A DNA stretch of 62,442 nt from an uncultured Lachnospiraceae bacterium (lineage in GTDB: Bacteria; Bacillota; Clostridia; Lachnospirales; Lachnospiraceae): assembly GCA_944381405.1 (NCBI GenBank), contig CALWLA010000012.1, forward strand, positions 1 through 62,442. The letters are read 5' to 3'. The translations under genes and the position numbers were made by a program. Position 1 is the first letter of the stretch; the number at the start of each line of letters is the position of its first letter. A model generated the notes under the pieces. The model did not search any database. It was given only the letters and a program-made list of their open reading frames with translations, and was not told the origin of the DNA. Positions 8,776 through 16,711 of this stretch are shown here, piece by piece.

Positions 8776-9201
8776 ATGGAGGAACAGGAAAAACAGCGGG
8801 AGCTTCAGGAGGCGGTTGCGGCGGGAAGCAGGGCCCTTATAAATCTGCGCAGGTCCCAGGAGTTTCTGGACAAGGCGGCAAACTGGGGCCTTTTTGATAT
8901 GCTGGCAGGAGGAATCTTTGCGACCCTGGTAAAGCACCAGAAGATCAAGGAAGCCCAGGAGGTCATGGAGGAAGCTAGACAGAGCCTCCGGGCCTTTGAA
9001 AAGGAGCTTCAGGACGTCAACCTGAACCTGAATCTGGATCTGGAGATCGGGGAATTCCTGACCTTTGCGGATTATTTTCTGGACAACGTGTTTGTGGATT
9101 TCATGGTCCAGAACCGGATCAACGAGGCCAGGGGCCAGGTGCGGGACGCCATCGTGGCGGTGCAGCAGATGCTGGCAGAGGTGAAAAAGTATCAGCAGTA
9201 G
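8776..9201 (+). CDS. Conserved hypothetical protein, helical
   Basis: The 141-residue protein starts at the ATG preceded by GGGAGG at 8765-8770; an open frame 17 codons longer has no such site. It appears almost wholly alpha-helical: an amphipathic N-terminus, a central small-residue hydrophobic segment (NWGLFDMLAGGIFATL) and Glu/Gln-rich helices. No signal peptide is visible, and I recognise no catalytic motif. It lies between thrB and serC, 23 nt before serC and in the same direction, so it may be co-transcribed with amino-acid synthesis genes. I do not know its function. Confidence 0.7.
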   Translation: MEEQEKQRELQEAVAAGSRALINLRRSQEFLDKAANWGLFDMLAGGIFATLVKHQKIKEAQEVMEEARQSLRAFEKELQDVNLNLNLDLEIGEFLTFADYFLDNVFVDFMVQNRINEARGQVRDAIVAVQQMLAEVKKYQQ

Positions 9202-9224
9202 GATATTAACATAGGAGGGTGTGT

Positions 9225-10316
9225 ATGAAACGGGTATATAATTTCAGCGCCGGACCGGCCTGTCTGCCGGAGGAGGTGCTTCGGGAAGCGGCGGAGGAAA
9301 TGCTGGACTACAAGGGAAGCGGCATGTCCGTCATGGAGATGAGCCATCGGTCAAAGGTGTTCCAGGGAATCATCGACGAGGCGGAGGCGGACCTTCGGGA
9401 GCTGCTGTCCATACCGGACAACTACAGGGTGCTGTTTCTGCAGGGAGGCGCCAGCCAGCAGTTTGCAGCAGTGCCCATGAATCTCATGAAAAAGGGCAAG
9501 GCGGATTACATCGTCACAGGCCAATGGGCAAAAAAGGCCGCCAAGGAGGCGAAGCGGTACGGAAAGGTGAACATCATCGCTTCTTCCGAGGACAAGACCT
9601 ACAGCTATATCCCTGATCTGGAAAACCTTGTCATCGACGAGGACGCGGATTATGTCTATATCTGCGAAAACAATACCATTTACGGAACCAAGTTCCACAG
9701 GCTTCCGGATACCAAGGGCAAGCCCCTGGTGGCAGATGTTTCCAGCTGCTTTCTGTCGGAGCCTGCGGACATTACGAAATACGGCGTCATGTACGGCGGC
9801 GTCCAGAAGAACATCGGCCCGGCAGGCGTGGTGATCCTCATCATCCGGGAGGACCTGATCCGGGAGGACCTGCCGGAGTGGGTGCCCACCATGCTGCAGT
9901 ATAAAACTCAGGCGGATGCAGGGTCCCTGTACAACACGCCTCCCTGTTACGGTATCTACATCTGCGGCAAGGTGTTCAAGTGGATCAAGGCCCAGGGCGG
10001 CCTTTCTGCCATGCTGGAACGGAATCAGAAAAAGGCGAAGCTTCTGTACGACTTCCTGGATCAGAGCAGCCTGTTCCATAACCCCGTGGAGCCCGGCAGC
10101 CGGTCTCTGATGAACGTGACCTTCGTTACCGGAAACGAAGAACTGGACAAGCTCTTTGTAAAAGAGGCGGAAGCGAAGGGGCTCGTGAATCTGAAGGGCC
10201 ACAGGACCGTGGGAGGCATGCGGGCCTCCATCTACAACGCCATGCCCTACCAGGGGGTAGAGGCTCTGGTGGCCTTTATGAAGGAATTCGAGGCGGCCCA
10301 CGGAGCAGATAAATAA
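9225..10316 (+). CDS. serC: Phosphoserine aminotransferase
   Basis: It makes 3-phosphoserine from 3-phosphohydroxypyruvate and glutamate, using PLP. The 363-residue protein starts MKRVYNFSAGPA, the family hallmark. The PLP lysine is in GGVQKNIGPAG and the phosphate-binding GGASQQF motif lies near residue 74. AGGAGGG at 9213-9219 sits 5 nt before the ATG; a GTG at 9219 is a less likely start. It is followed after 84 nt by serA, giving the first two enzymes of serine synthesis together. Confidence 0.97.
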   Translation: MKRVYNFSAGPACLPEEVLREAAEEMLDYKGSGMSVMEMSHRSKVFQGIIDEAEADLRELLSIPDNYRVLFLQGGASQQFAAVPMNLMKKGKADYIVTGQWAKKAAKEAKRYGKVNIIASSEDKTYSYIPDLENLVIDEDADYVYICENNTIYGTKFHRLPDTKGKPLVADVSSCFLSEPADITKYGVMYGGVQKNIGPAGVVILIIREDLIREDLPEWVPTMLQYKTQADAGSLYNTPPCYGIYICGKVFKWIKAQGGLSAMLERNQKKAKLLYDFLDQSSLFHNPVEPGSRSLMNVTFVTGNEELDKLFVKEAEAKGLVNLKGHRTVGGMRASIYNAMPYQGVEALVAFMKEFEAAHGADK

Positions 10317-10400
10317 AAGAAAAAGCTCCGGCGGACTGGCTCCGCGGGAAGAAGGAACTTCGGATAAAAGAAAAGCTTGGAGTGAGGAGAGAATAAGATC

Positions 10401-11579
10401 ATGAGAAAGGTATGCTGTTTAAATCCCATCAGCAAGGTGGGGACCGACAGGCTGGGGGAGGGCTACGCCCTGACGGAGCAGATGGAGGAGGCGGATGCGG
10501 TGCTGGTGCGCTCCGCAGAGATGAAGGAAATGGAGTTTTCCGGAAGGCTCCTGGCCATCGCCAGGGCTGGAGCCGGGGTCAATAACATTCCCCTGGACCG
10601 CTGCGCAAAGCAGGGAATCGCGGTGTTCAATACGCCGGGGGCCAATGCCAACGGCGTGAAGGAGCTGTTTCTGGCGGGGATCCTGCTGTCCGCAAGAGAC
10701 ATTGCAGGAGGCGTCCGCTGGTGCCGGGAGCACGCAGAGGACCCGGATATCGCAAAGGCCGCAGAAAAGGCCAAGAAGCAGTTTGCAGGAACGGAGATCC
10801 GGGGGAAAAAGCTGGGAGTCATCGGCCTTGGGGCCATCGGCTCCGAGGTGGCCAACATGGCTACGGCCCTTGGGATGGAGGTCTACGGCTATGACCCCTA
10901 TATCTCCGTCAACGCCGCCTGGAATCTGAACCGGGATGTGCGGCATATCACAAAGCCCGACAGCATTTACGCGGAATGCGATTATATCACCATCCATGTG
11001 CCGGCGACCCCGGATACCAAGGGGATGATCGGCGCAAAGGAGATCGGAGAGATGAAGGAGGGGGCAGTGCTTCTGAACTTCTCCAGAGACAGCCTCTGCG
11101 ATGAGGAGGCCGTGGAACAGGCGCTGCTTTCCGGAAAACTCCGGCATTATGTGACGGATTTCCCGAATCCCAGGTCCGTCCATATGAAAAACGCCATCGT
11201 GATCCCCCATCTGGGCGCTTCCACCGAGGAGTCGGAGGAAAACTGCGCCTGCATGGCGGCGGATGAGCTGCGGGACTACCTCGAAAACGGCAATATCAAA
11301 AATTCCGTCAACTATCCCAACTGCGATATGGGCGTCTGCCACGCAGAGGCCAGGATCGCGGTGCTGCATCAGAACATCCCCAATATGCTGGGCCAGATCA
11401 CCGCAGCCCTGGCGGGACAGGGGGCAAACATCGCGGATCTCATGAACAAGGTCCGGGGCGAGTATGCCTATGCCCTCATTGATCTGAACAGCGATCCCAC
11501 AGAGGAGACCGTGGAAAAGATCGCCGCCATTTCCGGCGTCCTGAAGGTGCGGGTGATCAAGGCGGCAGAGGGGAGGTAA
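10401..11579 (+). CDS. serA: D-3-phosphoglycerate dehydrogenase with C-terminal ACT domain
   Basis: It oxidises 3-phosphoglycerate to 3-phosphohydroxypyruvate, the first step of serine synthesis. The 392-residue protein has the substrate-binding RAGAGVNNIP motif, the NAD-binding GLGAIG motif, the catalytic arginine in NFSRDSL and the catalytic histidine in IPHLGAS. A C-terminal ACT domain (about 315-390) would sense serine. The middle ASB domain of long SerA forms is absent. The start has GAGGAGAG upstream. Only 2 nt separate it from the DUF1015 gene, implying one operon. Confidence 0.95.
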   Translation: MRKVCCLNPISKVGTDRLGEGYALTEQMEEADAVLVRSAEMKEMEFSGRLLAIARAGAGVNNIPLDRCAKQGIAVFNTPGANANGVKELFLAGILLSARDIAGGVRWCREHAEDPDIAKAAEKAKKQFAGTEIRGKKLGVIGLGAIGSEVANMATALGMEVYGYDPYISVNAAWNLNRDVRHITKPDSIYAECDYITIHVPATPDTKGMIGAKEIGEMKEGAVLLNFSRDSLCDEEAVEQALLSGKLRHYVTDFPNPRSVHMKNAIVIPHLGASTEESEENCACMAADELRDYLENGNIKNSVNYPNCDMGVCHAEARIAVLHQNIPNMLGQITAALAGQGANIADLMNKVRGEYAYALIDLNSDPTEETVEKIAAISGVLKVRVIKAAEGR

Positions 11580-11581
11580 CC

Positions 11582-12895
11582 ATGGCGCAGATCAGACCCT
11601 TCCGGGCGGTGCGTCCGGCAGAGGGCTATGAGGCCAGGATCGCGGCGCTGCCCTATGATGTGTACGACCAGGGGGAGGCCCGGCGGGCAGTGGCGGGCAA
11701 GCCCCTGTCCTTCCTTTGCATCGACAGGGCGGAGACCCAGCTGCCGGAGGGCACGGATCCTTACAGCCCGGAGGTGTACCGGAAGGCGGCGGCGCTTTAT
11801 GCCCAGGAAAAGGCGGAGGGATATTTTATCCAGGAAGAGACCCCCTGTTATTATATCTACCGGCTTACCATGGAGGGCAGGAGCCAGACCGGCCTTGCCG
11901 CCTGCTCCGCCGTGTCGGACTACCTGTCCGGCGTTTGCAAAAAGCATGAAAACACGGTGCAGAAAAAGGAAGAGGACCGGATCCGGCATGTCAGGGCCCT
12001 GGAGGCCCAGACCGGCCCCATCTTTCTGGCTTACCGGAAGGATGCGGTGATCTCGGAGCTTCTGGCAGGGGAAACGGAAAAAACGCCCCTTTATGATTTT
12101 GTTTCTGAAGACGGCGTGAGACATCAGCTGTGGCGGATCCAGGAGCCGGAAACCGTCAACGTTATTACGGAGCGTTTTGCAGAGGCGGTGCCCTGCACCT
12201 ACATCGCAGACGGGCATCACCGGGCGGCTTCCGCAGTCAAGGCGGCCCTGGCCCTACGGGAGGAAGCGGACCAGGCGGCGGCCGGAGCGCAGAGGCCGCA
12301 GGACGGAAGGGACCGGAAGGAAAACCCATATGATTATTTCCTTTCCGTGCTGTTTCCGGATGAGGAGCTTTGCATCCTGGATTATAACCGGGTGGTGAAG
12401 GAGTTGGGAGGCGGTCGCGCCGGGGAGCTGCTTTCGGAGCTTGCGAAAAGCTTCCGGGTGGAACCGCTTCCGGGAGGCGGAAAGCTTCCGGAGGAAGGGC
12501 CTTCGGAACCGGGGTGCTTCCACATGTATCTTTCCGGCAGCTGGTATGGCTTAAGGCTCAGGGAAGAGCTGCGCAGGGAACGGGCCCTGGATCCGGTAAG
12601 GTCCCTGGATGTTTCAGCCCTGCAGGAGCTGGTGCTGGAGCCCCTCTTTGGCATCGGAGATCCCCGAACCGATGAACGGATCGAATTTGTCGGGGGAATC
12701 CGGGGCAGAGGGATCCTTCAGGAAAAGGCGGACCGGTACGGGGGAGCGGCCTTTGCCCTGTACCCCACCTCGATATCCCAGCTGATGGCGGTGGCGGATG
12801 CAGGCAGGCTGATGCCGCCCAAATCCACCTGGTTCGAGCCAAAGCTTCGAAGCGGACTTTTGATTCACGAGTTGTTTGACGGAGAGAGGGATTGA
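11582..12895 (+). CDS. DUF1015 family protein linked to serine synthesis genes
   Basis: The 437-residue protein matches the DUF1015 family: N-terminal IRPFRAVRP, ALPYDVY, the KKHENTVQKKEEDR stretch and the central ADGHHRAASA motif that marks the family. Its enzymatic role is not established to my knowledge, and no signal peptide is visible. The gene begins 2 nt after serA and ends 1 nt before the next ATG, so it is almost certainly in the serC-serA transcript. This context suggests a role tied to serine or phosphoserine metabolism, which is inference only. Confidence 0.9.
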   Translation: MAQIRPFRAVRPAEGYEARIAALPYDVYDQGEARRAVAGKPLSFLCIDRAETQLPEGTDPYSPEVYRKAAALYAQEKAEGYFIQEETPCYYIYRLTMEGRSQTGLAACSAVSDYLSGVCKKHENTVQKKEEDRIRHVRALEAQTGPIFLAYRKDAVISELLAGETEKTPLYDFVSEDGVRHQLWRIQEPETVNVITERFAEAVPCTYIADGHHRAASAVKAALALREEADQAAAGAQRPQDGRDRKENPYDYFLSVLFPDEELCILDYNRVVKELGGGRAGELLSELAKSFRVEPLPGGGKLPEEGPSEPGCFHMYLSGSWYGLRLREELRRERALDPVRSLDVSALQELVLEPLFGIGDPRTDERIEFVGGIRGRGILQEKADRYGGAAFALYPTSISQLMAVADAGRLMPPKSTWFEPKLRSGLLIHELFDGERD

Positions 12896-12896
12896 C

Positions 12897-14729
12897 ATGA
12901 AGGAGTATTTCGCACAGAAAGCTGCAAAGGCCCTGATGCTTTTTGCAGCTGCAGGCGTCCTGATGGGAGCCGGGAGCCTTCCGGCCCTGGCTGCGGATCA
13001 GGACATCGTGATTCTGTTTACAAATGACGTACACTGCGGCGTCAATGACAATATCGGTTATGCGGGGGTATCCCTCTATGAAAAGGAGATGCGGAAGGAG
13101 ACCCCCTATGTGACCCTGGTGGATGCGGGAGACGCGGTGCAGGGAGCGCCCCTTGGCACCCTGTCCCAGGGAGAGGACATCGTCAGGATCATGAACGGGC
13201 TGGGATATGATTTTGCCATTCCGGGAAATCACGAGTTCGATTATGAAATGCCCCAGTTCCTGAATCTCGCGGAGCAGCTGGACTGCGGATATTACTCCGC
13301 GAATTTTACCGGGGCAGACGGCTCCCTGGTGTTCGCACCCTATAAGATGTTCCAGTACGGGGATACAAAGTTGGCCATGGTGGGCGTCACCACGCCGGAG
13401 AGCTTTACGAAGTCCACGCCGGCCTATTTCCAGGATGAAAACGGGAACTATATCTATGGCTTCCGGGAGGATGAGACCGGGGAGGCCCTGTACAGCGCCG
13501 TGCAACAGGCGGTGGATTCCGCCAGGGCAGAGGGAGCGGAGTTCGTGATCCTGGTGGGGCATCTCGGCATGAACTATGTGACGGAGCAGTGGTCCTCCAC
13601 GGCAGTGCTGGTCAACACCACCGGCATCGACGCCATGATCGACGGCCATTCCCATGAGGCCTATACCACCACGGTGAAAAACAAGAACGGGGAAGAGGTG
13701 CTGTTGGCCCAGACCGGCACCAAGCTGCAGAATCTGGGCAAGCTGGTGCTGACCCCGGAAGATACGTTTCAGGCGGAGCTGATCTTCGAGATCCCTGCAG
13801 CGGATGATCTGGCGGGCAGCTATACCGTGCAGCCCGGGGACAGCCTGTCCCGCATCGCAAAGGAACAGCTGGGCAGGGAAAGCGCCTGGGCGGAGCTTTA
13901 CAGCCTGAACCGCAGCAGGATCAAGAATCCTGACCGCATCCGGCCGGGCCTTGTGCTGACGCTGCCGGGGGCCTCCGTTGTCAATGAAGCAGGCAGGAAT
14001 GTGGATCCGGCGGCCCAGGGGCTGATCGACTCCATCGAGGCCCAGTTCAGCGAGACCCTCAAGACCCCCATCGGCCGTACCGACGTGACCCTTACGGTCA
14101 ATGATCCGGATACGGGCCTTCGGGCAGTGCGGAACGCAGAAACCAATCTGGGAGACCTGACGGCGGACGCCTACCGGGCAGTCACCGGCGCGGACGTGGC
14201 CTTTTCCAACGGCGGCGGCATCCGGGCGGATATTCCGGCGGGGGAGATCACCTATAACGACGCTTTGAGCGTGTTCCCCTTTGGCAACAGCGTCTGTATG
14301 GTGGAGGCTACGGGACAGCAGATCCTGGATGCGCTGGAAATGGGCGCGCGGGATCTGCCGGGGGAAAGCGGCGGCTTCCAGCAGGTGTCCGGCATGAAAC
14401 TCACCATCGACACCAGAAAGCCCTCCGGCGTGGAGCTTGACGGCAAGGGCAATTTTATCCGGGTCAATGGAGACTACCGGGTGCAGGACGTGACGGTAGG
14501 CGGAGAGCCCCTGGACTTATCCAGGACCTACAAGGTGGCTTCCCATAACTATATGCTCCTTTCCGGCGGAGACGGCATGACCATGTTTACCGGCTGCAAT
14601 GTGCTGATGAAGGACGTTTCCACGGACGTGGACGCGCTCTATACCTATATCAATCAGAATCTGCAGGGCGTTGTGGGAGCGGACTATGGGAATCCCAGAG
14701 GACAGGGACGGATCACGATCCTCAAATAA
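12897..14729 (+). CDS. Secreted 5'-nucleotidase/metallophosphatase with internal LysM domain
   Basis: The 610-residue protein starts at the ATG just after the DUF1015 stop (GGAGAGAGG upstream) and carries a signal peptide ending near PALAADQD. The metallophosphatase domain (about 38-300) shows TNDVHCG, DAGDAVQG, GNHEFDY, GHLG and DGHSHE, the metal ligands. A LysM module follows (about 309-358, YTVQPGDSLSRIA through LTLPG), then the 5'-nucleotidase C-terminal domain (about 380-605, SNGGGIRADIPAG). It probably hydrolyses nucleotides or sugar nucleotides outside the cell, held to peptidoglycan by LysM. Placing LysM between the two catalytic halves rather than at a terminus is unusual. No sortase motif is visible. 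Confidence 0.92.
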   Translation: MKEYFAQKAAKALMLFAAAGVLMGAGSLPALAADQDIVILFTNDVHCGVNDNIGYAGVSLYEKEMRKETPYVTLVDAGDAVQGAPLGTLSQGEDIVRIMNGLGYDFAIPGNHEFDYEMPQFLNLAEQLDCGYYSANFTGADGSLVFAPYKMFQYGDTKLAMVGVTTPESFTKSTPAYFQDENGNYIYGFREDETGEALYSAVQQAVDSARAEGAEFVILVGHLGMNYVTEQWSSTAVLVNTTGIDAMIDGHSHEAYTTTVKNKNGEEVLLAQTGTKLQNLGKLVLTPEDTFQAELIFEIPAADDLAGSYTVQPGDSLSRIAKEQLGRESAWAELYSLNRSRIKNPDRIRPGLVLTLPGASVVNEAGRNVDPAAQGLIDSIEAQFSETLKTPIGRTDVTLTVNDPDTGLRAVRNAETNLGDLTADAYRAVTGADVAFSNGGGIRADIPAGEITYNDALSVFPFGNSVCMVEATGQQILDALEMGARDLPGESGGFQQVSGMKLTIDTRKPSGVELDGKGNFIRVNGDYRVQDVTVGGEPLDLSRTYKVASHNYMLLSGGDGMTMFTGCNVLMKDVSTDVDALYTYINQNLQGVVGADYGNPRGQGRITILK

Positions 14730-14743
14730 AAACACAAAAAACA

Positions 14744-14821
14744 CAGCCCCATGAGAGGTGCCAGGAAAGTGGGGGCTGCGGAAAAAGAAAAACAGGACCG
14801 GGGCTTAACCCTGGTCCTGTT
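14744..14821 (-). terminator. Double terminator for the leftward PsiE-like gene
   Basis: Read on the minus strand, AACAGGACC (14821-14813) pairs with GGTCCTGTT (14799-14791) followed by a T-rich run; the stem overlaps the last codons of the gene. A second hairpin (14778-14771 with 14750-14744, CAGCCCC/GGGGCTG) is followed by another T-rich tract. The pair lies between convergent genes. Confidence 0.75.
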
Positions 14822-15317
14822 CCTTTGTTTCAGGAACTTTTTGTACCGGCGGCAGTGCCGCGGAGGCCGGTTCCGGCTGCGGTTCTTTTTTCAGCGGCTC
14901 TGGGCGGCTGTTTTTATCCAGACGGGAAACGTAGAGGTATTTCCGGACTGCAAAGAGCACTGCCACGGCCACCACGCCGAAGAGCATCTCCAGTACGGAC
15001 ATCCGCTCGATGATCAGCTCCCTGGTGACCGCCATCAGCAGGATCTCCACGATGGTATCCAGGGTCTGGTGACAGAGCACCCGGATCAGCTCCACCGCGA
15101 TGATGATGTTGATGACATATTTCAGAAAGCTGATGAGGCTTTCCGAGCCGATATCCGTCAGGGCGCTCAGCTGATGAGGCAGGCTCCAGAAGGAAATGAG
15201 GATGGCGATCACGATGGTGAGGGCCACAAAGTACTGGATGTAGACCGACAGGATGTAGCTCAGGTGCCGGATCTTTTCGATGCGCTTCTGTTCCTTTTCT
15301 GGGGTCTGATATGTCAT
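14805..15317 (-). CDS. PsiE-like (phosphate-starvation-inducible) membrane protein
   Basis: The 170-residue protein has four predicted membrane segments (about 23-45, 62-85, 90-115 and 122-142), then a soluble Pro/Glu/Lys-rich tail. The hydrophobic core, with a VTRELIIERMSVLEMLFGVV-like stretch before the last helix and an AVRKYLY end, resembles the PsiE family. That family is named from phosphate-starvation induction in E. coli but has no defined activity. I chose the ATG at 15317 for the AAAGGAG on the minus strand at 15323-15330. It is convergent with the nucleotidase gene; a phosphate-related link between them would be speculative. Confidence 0.7.
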   Translation of the reverse strand: MTYQTPEKEQKRIEKIRHLSYILSVYIQYFVALTIVIAILISFWSLPHQLSALTDIGSESLISFLKYVINIIIAVELIRVLCHQTLDTIVEILLMAVTRELIIERMSVLEMLFGVVAVAVLFAVRKYLYVSRLDKNSRPEPLKKEPQPEPASAALPPVQKVPETKEQDQG

Positions 15318-15509
15318 AGAAGCTCCTTTCTCTGCTTCTGCCATGCCCTCCATGGCTTAAGGGGATGCCCGCAGGGCGCTTTCTCTCTCTGTAATGTCCC
15401 CATTATATCAAAAAAAACGGGCTTTCACTATACGGAAAGGGCAAAATTGTGTAAAATAGGAACCATGCAAAGGGCCGCGGGAAAGCGGCAAAAGGAGGAA
15501 CCACCGGAG

Positions 15510-16640
15510 ATGAAATGGAAAAAATATACCATATATACCACCACGGAAGCAGAGGACATCATCAGCGCCATGCTGAACGAGCTGGGAGTGGAGGGGGTCC
15601 AGATCGAGGACAACATCCCTCTTTCAGAGGAGGATACCAAGGGTATGTTCATCGACATCCTGCCGGAGCTGCCTCCGGACGACGGGACCTCCCGGGTCAG
15701 CTTTTTCCTGCGGGAGCCGGAAGATGAAGCGGAACGGCGGCAGGCCCTGGCAGCGGCAGAGCTGCGGCGGCAGCAGGAAAATGGGCCGGCAGATGCCAAT
15801 GGGGCTCCGGAGGGGGAGGATCCCTCAGTGGACGGCTCCTATACGGTGAAGGACCGGATCTGGCTGCCGGAGGAGATCGCAGACCTGTTGGAGACGGTGC
15901 GGCAGGAGCTTTCGGAGATGAGGGCCTATACGGACATCGGAGAGGGGCGCATTGAGGAGGGAGAGACCCAGGACACGGACTGGATGAACAGCTGGAAGCA
16001 GTATTTCCGTCCTTTCCTGGTGGAAAACCTGCTGATCAAGCCTACCTGGGAGGAGATCCCGGAGGAATACCGGGAAGCGGTGGAGCGGCAGGAGATCATG
16101 GTGCTGGAGATGGATCCGGGAGCCGCCTTTGGAACCGGTTCTCATGAGACGACCCAGCTTTGCCTCCGGATGCTGAAAAAATATCTGCAGGGCGGCGAAC
16201 AGGTGCTGGACATCGGGACCGGCAGCGGCATACTGGGCATCGCGGCTCTGAAACTTGGGGCCAGTCAGGTGACCGCCACGGACCTGGACGAGGCTTGCCT
16301 GGAGGCGGTGGCGGAAAACCTTGCGGCAAATGAGATTCCGGAAGACCGGTTCCGCCTCCTCATCGGAAACGTTCTGGGAGATCAGGCTACGGAGGATGCG
16401 GTGGGCTATGGCTGTTACGACCTGATGCTGGCCAACATCCTGGCGCCGGTGATCGTGCTGTTGGCAGGACCCGGGGCGGCAGACCGGCATATCCGGCAGG
16501 GCGGTATCTTCATCACCTCAGGAATCATCGATACCAGGGAAGCGGAGGTGCTGGAGGCCTTTTCCCAAAACCCCGCCTGGGAGGTGCTGGAGGTGAATCA
16601 CCAGGGCGAATGGGTGAACGTGACGGCCCGCAGGCGGTAA
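15510..16640 (+). CDS. prmA: Ribosomal protein L11 methyltransferase
   Basis: It trimethylates ribosomal protein L11 using SAM. The 376-residue protein has an N-terminal L11-recognition domain (MKWKKYTIYTTTEAED onward) and a C-terminal Rossmann methyltransferase with GAAFGTGSHETT, the SAM motif VLDIGTGSGILGIAALKLGA and NILAPVI. AAAGGAGG at 15491-15498 fixes the start; the frame is open far upstream, but that stretch is antisense to the neighbouring gene. At 376 residues it exceeds the usual 300 or so because of an acidic insertion around residues 75-110 (QENGPADANGAPEGED region). Confidence 0.93.
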   Translation: MKWKKYTIYTTTEAEDIISAMLNELGVEGVQIEDNIPLSEEDTKGMFIDILPELPPDDGTSRVSFFLREPEDEAERRQALAAAELRRQQENGPADANGAPEGEDPSVDGSYTVKDRIWLPEEIADLLETVRQELSEMRAYTDIGEGRIEEGETQDTDWMNSWKQYFRPFLVENLLIKPTWEEIPEEYREAVERQEIMVLEMDPGAAFGTGSHETTQLCLRMLKKYLQGGEQVLDIGTGSGILGIAALKLGASQVTATDLDEACLEAVAENLAANEIPEDRFRLLIGNVLGDQATEDAVGYGCYDLMLANILAPVIVLLAGPGAADRHIRQGGIFITSGIIDTREAEVLEAFSQNPAWEVLEVNHQGEWVNVTARRR

Positions 16641-16711
16641 GGCGGCGGCCGGGCAGGCGGTGGAGCAAGGGATTGCAGGCCTGAAATGGAAAGCATGGAA
16701 GGGAGCGGCAG

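Noticed and set aside
14830-15013. Short plus-strand frame opposite the PsiE-like gene
   Set aside because: It is antisense to a protein with clear membrane helices, has no ribosome binding site, and ends within the gene.
14751-15509. N-terminal extension of PrmA by 253 codons
   Set aside because: The extension is antisense to the PsiE-like gene and its terminators; the AAAGGAGG at 15491 marks the real start.
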